64,000 bases of DNA from Corynebacterium sp. J010B-136. Lineage in GTDB: Bacteria; Actinomycetota; Actinomycetes; Mycobacteriales; Mycobacteriaceae. The stretch spans positions 558,001 to 622,000 of the forward strand of contig NZ_PUGE01000001.1 in the NCBI RefSeq assembly GCF_002967075.1, given 5' to 3'. A program made the position numbers and the translations under genes. A model generated the notes under the pieces. It did no database searches. It had not been told where the DNA came from and saw only the letters and a list, made by a program, of their open reading frames with translations. Of this stretch, positions 62,945 to 64,000 are shown one piece after another. Every line of letters starts with the position of its first letter. Position 1 is the first letter of the stretch.

Positions 62945-64000
62945 TTGAGTTTTGGTGAAGAACTACTCTCCGCTCTAAAGCCACGGTTTTCTACCTCCGC
63001 GCTGACCCATTCTGTTACTCAGCCTGCAAAGAAGGTGCACTATACCGAGTGGCCTCACTGGGCGTTGCCCGAGCTAGTTGAGGTTTTTAAAAACCGGGAT
63101 ATCCACGCGCCCTATTCACACCAACGCGAAGTCGCCGATGCAGCCTTCGCCGGACGCGACGTAGTGGTGTCCACGGGCACTTCTTCGGGAAAGTCTTTGG
63201 GTTATCAACTTCCTATCTTGACCCGAATGGCAGAAGACTCCACCGCGTGCGCGTTATATTTAACCCCAACGAAGGCACTGGGCTCAGATCAGTTGTTGGC
63301 GATAATGGAGCTGACCAAGGGCATCGACAAGCTAAGCTCTGTCATCCCCTCCCCTTATGACGGCGATACCCCGACCGAAGCACGGGCCGGGATTCGCGAC
63401 CATGCGCGCTTTGTGTTTTCCAATCCCGACATGGTGCACATGTCGATTTTGGCCGCGCATGAACGCTGGACCAGGTTCTTGCGGCACCTGGAATTTATTG
63501 TCATTGACGAATGCCACTCCTACCGCGGGGTATTCGGCGCACATGTCGCGTTAGTTCTGCGGCGACTATTGCGCATTTGTGCACGTTATGGCGCGCATCC
63601 AACCATTATTGGGGCTTCTGCCACGATGAATGAGCCCGGAGCACATATGCAGCGGTTGACCTCCCGGGTAGGTTTTACCGAGGTCACCGATGACGGCGCA
63701 CCGACTGGTGAGCGCACCATTGCGCTGTGGGAACCGGGCTTTATCGAGGGCGCGGAAGGCGATAATGGCGCACCAGTGCGCCGTGCCGCAACCACGGAAG
63801 CTGCCGAAATCATGGCGGCAACCGTTGCCGAAGGTGCTCGCACCTTAGCTTTTGTACGCTCCCGCCGCTCCGCGGAACAGGTCGCATTACGCTGCCAGGC
63901 TGAGCTTTCCGGCGCGCTGGCAAGGCCTGATTTTGCGCAGCGGATTGCCTCTTATCGCGCGGGCTACTTGGCTGAGGACCGCCGCAAGCTGGAAAAAGCA
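62945..64000 (+). CDS. DEAD/DEAH-box helicase (partial, runs off the window)
   Basis: This open frame has no stop before the right edge (352 codons seen). It reads from a TTG (MSFGEELLSALKPRFS) with AAAAAGGGGG before it. It has the Q-like SHQREVADAAFAGRDVVV, motif I STGTSSGKSLGYQLP, Ia LTPTKALGSDQ, motif II VIDECHSYRG, motif III GASATMNEP, then motif IV-like TLAFVRSRRSAEQVA. The pattern fits the large Hrq1/YprA-like helicases, which have a C-terminal DUF1998 domain; that part lies outside. Confidence 0.85.
   Translation, partial: MSFGEELLSALKPRFSTSALTHSVTQPAKKVHYTEWPHWALPELVEVFKNRDIHAPYSHQREVADAAFAGRDVVVSTGTSSGKSLGYQLPILTRMAEDSTACALYLTPTKALGSDQLLAIMELTKGIDKLSSVIPSPYDGDTPTEARAGIRDHARFVFSNPDMVHMSILAAHERWTRFLRHLEFIVIDECHSYRGVFGAHVALVLRRLLRICARYGAHPTIIGASATMNEPGAHMQRLTSRVGFTEVTDDGAPTGERTIALWEPGFIEGAEGDNGAPVRRAATTEAAEIMAATVAEGARTLAFVRSRRSAEQVALRCQAELSGALARPDFAQRIASYRAGYLAEDRRKLEKA

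Overview
The window is a stretch of Corynebacterium chromosome of moderate GC content. The evidence is a single-polypeptide type I fatty acid synthase, a secreted corynomycolyltransferase-type esterase, two mycothiol genes (mshA and a mycothiol-dependent formaldehyde dehydrogenase), an RmlCD fusion, a RamB regulator divergent from sdhCAB, and gene blocks that match C. glutamicum as I recall it (topA-cya-holB; lpd-ramB-sdhCAB; mshA-gpmA-senX3-regX3). I see no prophage, no intact insertion sequence and no CRISPR array. Most of the window is ordinary core genome.

Layout. 1-3.75 kb (minus strand): regX3 (cut by the window edge), senX3, gpmA, mshA. 4-9.6 kb (plus): three tandem paralogous long-chain acyl-CoA ligases, then an AAA ATPase. 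10.9-13.2 kb: a FadR-type GntR regulator and an amino-acid permease. 13.7-22.8 kb: type I FAS behind a perfect inverted repeat. 22.9-24 kb: a small orphan gene and a RelE/Phd-type toxin-antitoxin pair. 24-31 kb: murB, a SRPBCC protein, a methyltransferase, an LmeA-like protein, a DeoC-like remnant and small envelope proteins. 30.6-38.3 kb: sdhCAB plus a membrane protein, ramB, lpd, and a 36-codon hydrophobic ORF with its own terminator. 38.9-41.4 kb: mycolyltransferase and M1 peptidase. 41.5-44.9 kb: rmlB-rmlCD-rmlA. 44.9-48.3 kb (minus): an mscR-SDR-MBL operon and a secreted SGNH hydrolase. 48.5-50.7 kb: a fourth acyl-CoA ligase and tRNA-Thr(CGT). 50.8-60.3 kb: holB, adenylate cyclase, two tandem DUF418 genes (the first apparently frameshifted), an orphan membrane protein, topA. 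60.7-64 kb: DedA protein, MepB-like protein, PACE transporter, cold-shock protein, and the start of a DEAD/H helicase that runs off the window.

How the parts connect. Lipid and envelope metabolism dominates: FAS-I makes acyl chains, the FadD cluster activates them, and mycolyltransferase and rhamnose genes build the mycolate/arabinogalactan wall. A second theme is carbon and iron control of the TCA cycle. The sdhC-ramB intergenic region carries candidate sites for GlxR (cAMP), DtxR (iron) and RamB, and the adenylate cyclase gene lies 17 kb away.

Most worth checking: the small ORF at 38202-38312; the candidate DtxR box in front of sdhC; the toxin-antitoxin palindrome that fills the promoter spacer; the one-base frameshift in the first DUF418 gene beside a conserved leaderless promoter; the short-chain dehydrogenase without a catalytic Tyr/Lys inside the formaldehyde operon; and the hairpin after fas whose 3' arm is also the next gene's ribosome binding site.
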